Source: Pseudoalteromonas aurantia 208 (GTDB taxonomy: Bacteria > Pseudomonadota > Gammaproteobacteria > Enterobacterales > Alteromonadaceae). Taken from it: a DNA stretch of 64,000 nt. Shown here one piece after another: positions 63,238 to 64,000 of the stretch. The stretch is taken from contig NZ_AQGV01000015.1 of NCBI RefSeq assembly GCF_014858725.1, positions 744,001 through 808,000 on the forward strand, given 5' to 3'. The notes beneath the pieces were generated by a model. It saw only the letters and a program-made list of their open reading frames with translations, made no database searches and was not told the DNA's origin. The position numbers and the translations under genes were made by a program. The first letter of the stretch is position 1. The number at the start of each line of letters is the position of its first letter.

Positions 63238-64000
63238 CTATATTTTTAAATGAAAGTGTTTTTGAAGATATAAAATACTGAGGATGTGGCAAACAATGAT
63301 ATCTTCTGAAAAGGCGAGAGTTGTTTTATTTTTTATCAAAAACGTGACGTAGTTAATGACTTTATTAATATCATATATGCCAAGCGTTACGTTATTACTG
63401 GCTACAGCATGAAGTTCATTGAGTAGGTGATACATTGCGTCTTGCGCTAAATTAGGAGGCGCTAGAAATGGTATTTTTTGTTTCTCAACTTGAAAATCAG
63501 GAAAGTTTTTAGAATATACATCTCGGAGGATTCGCTTATTAATACCGTTGTGATATTTGAAGTTTGTAGGTAGGGAATGAAGAAACCCAACTACCTTGTT
63601 GTCTAAGAATGGTTGTCGTCCTTCAATTGAATGTGCTAATTCTGTTTTGTCCCCGAGAGCCTGCAAATTATAATCTTGAAATACAGTATTATAATGAAGC
63701 CATTGGCTGTAACCTAGAGGTGATGTTATTAGTTCATCATCAGGTGCAATTAGGTGTGATTGATAGTTTGTATAGTAATATTCATCTAATCTTAGGGAGT
63801 TTAGAGTACTTGAAATGGAGAAAGTACTAGAAGCTGCGCTTGGCGTAAAGTTTAGCCTCTTTTCTAACTTAGCTTGCCCTTTGAAAAGTTCAACTTGATT
63901 GTGCTGATACTTTTGTGGAGTAGCAATATCATGTTGAAAAAAGTTATATCCCAATAGCGATTCATCCGCACCTTCACCAGTTAAGGCAATTCTGAAACCC
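63238..64000 (-). CDS. Asparagine-synthase-family protein, 5' end outside the window
   Basis: The C-terminal 254 codons are present; the frame stays open to the window edge. The ATP-pyrophosphatase signature IALTGEGADESLLGYN is complete at the edge, and LAHSIEGRQPFLDNKVVGFLHSLP with KRILRDVYSKNF matches class B asparagine synthetases. In peptide clusters this family activates acidic side chains for amide or macrolactam formation (as in lasso peptide cyclases). The upstream SGGxD loop and any glutaminase domain would lie past the edge. Its stop is 7 bases before the YcaO start, so the two form an operon. Its 63954 TTG is not a start: the sequence continues in frame. Confidence 0.85.
   Translation of the reverse strand, partial: GFRIALTGEGADESLLGYNFFQHDIATPQKYQHNQVELFKGQAKLEKRLNFTPSAASSTFSISSTLNSLRLDEYYYTNYQSHLIAPDDELITSPLGYSQWLHYNTVFQDYNLQALGDKTELAHSIEGRQPFLDNKVVGFLHSLPTNFKYHNGINKRILRDVYSKNFPDFQVEKQKIPFLAPPNLAQDAMYHLLNELHAVASNNVTLGIYDINKVINYVTFLIKNKTTLAFSEDIIVCHILSILYLQKHFHLKI

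Overview
The window looks like chromosomal DNA of a marine gammaproteobacterium of the Alteromonadales, most likely Pseudoalteromonas or a close relative. That assignment is inference. It rests on the AT-rich composition, the density of diguanylate cyclases, chemoreceptors and secreted hydrolases, and a chitinase / lytic polysaccharide monooxygenase / chitinase cluster of the kind known in that genus. I saw no rRNA, tRNA, CRISPR array, phage or intact insertion sequence.

Left third (1-23.9 kb): mostly single-gene metabolic units. In order: an edge-truncated secreted protein, a large lipoprotein, a GNAT acetyltransferase, a DUF417 membrane protein overlapping in operon style with a secreted VOC protein, an Lrp/AsnC regulator beside a CtlX-like hydrolase and an AGCS symporter, an exported amidohydrolase, a DJ-1/PfpI protein, a VOC protein with a 29-codon ORF in front, an 8-TM protein, a chemoreceptor remnant, threonine aldolase, an AhpD-like protein facing a MarR regulator across a perfect palindrome, an oligopeptidase B-like lipoprotein, a nucleotide pyrophosphatase-like enzyme, a Cache-GGDEF protein and a YfcC-family permease.

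Middle (24-42.5 kb): signalling and chitin. A PAS-GGDEF-EAL protein, ferrochelatase and a PAS chemoreceptor lead into a nitric-oxide module: a receiver-HDOD protein, an H-NOX haem sensor and a histidine kinase in one translationally coupled operon, with a receiver / degenerate HD-GYP protein (HnoD-like) divergent from it. Then come a 1047-aa GH18 chitinase, an AA10 LPMO and an 820-aa GH18 chitinase, which share chitin-binding modules and parts of their leaders and end at a strong terminator.

Right third (42.5-64 kb): two related periplasmic solute-binding proteins, a DUF2235 lipase-like protein, a RecQ-type helicase, anmK, a DUF4153 membrane protein, a dCache chemoreceptor, and an HxlR regulator facing an SRPBCC protein. 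An IS graveyard follows (an IS1182-family transposase broken by an IS3-family fragment). Next is a GlrK/QseG/GlrR-like two-component operon, divergent from four tandem small secreted EF-hand proteins. Two palindromes of the form TGTTGC-N6-GCAACA lie in or beside this two-component operon. The right edge holds part of a peptide-modification cluster: a YcaO cyclodehydratase with an N-terminal leader-binding-like domain and, upstream of it, an asparagine-synthase-family protein cut by the window end. The precursor peptide is not visible and probably lies past 64,000.
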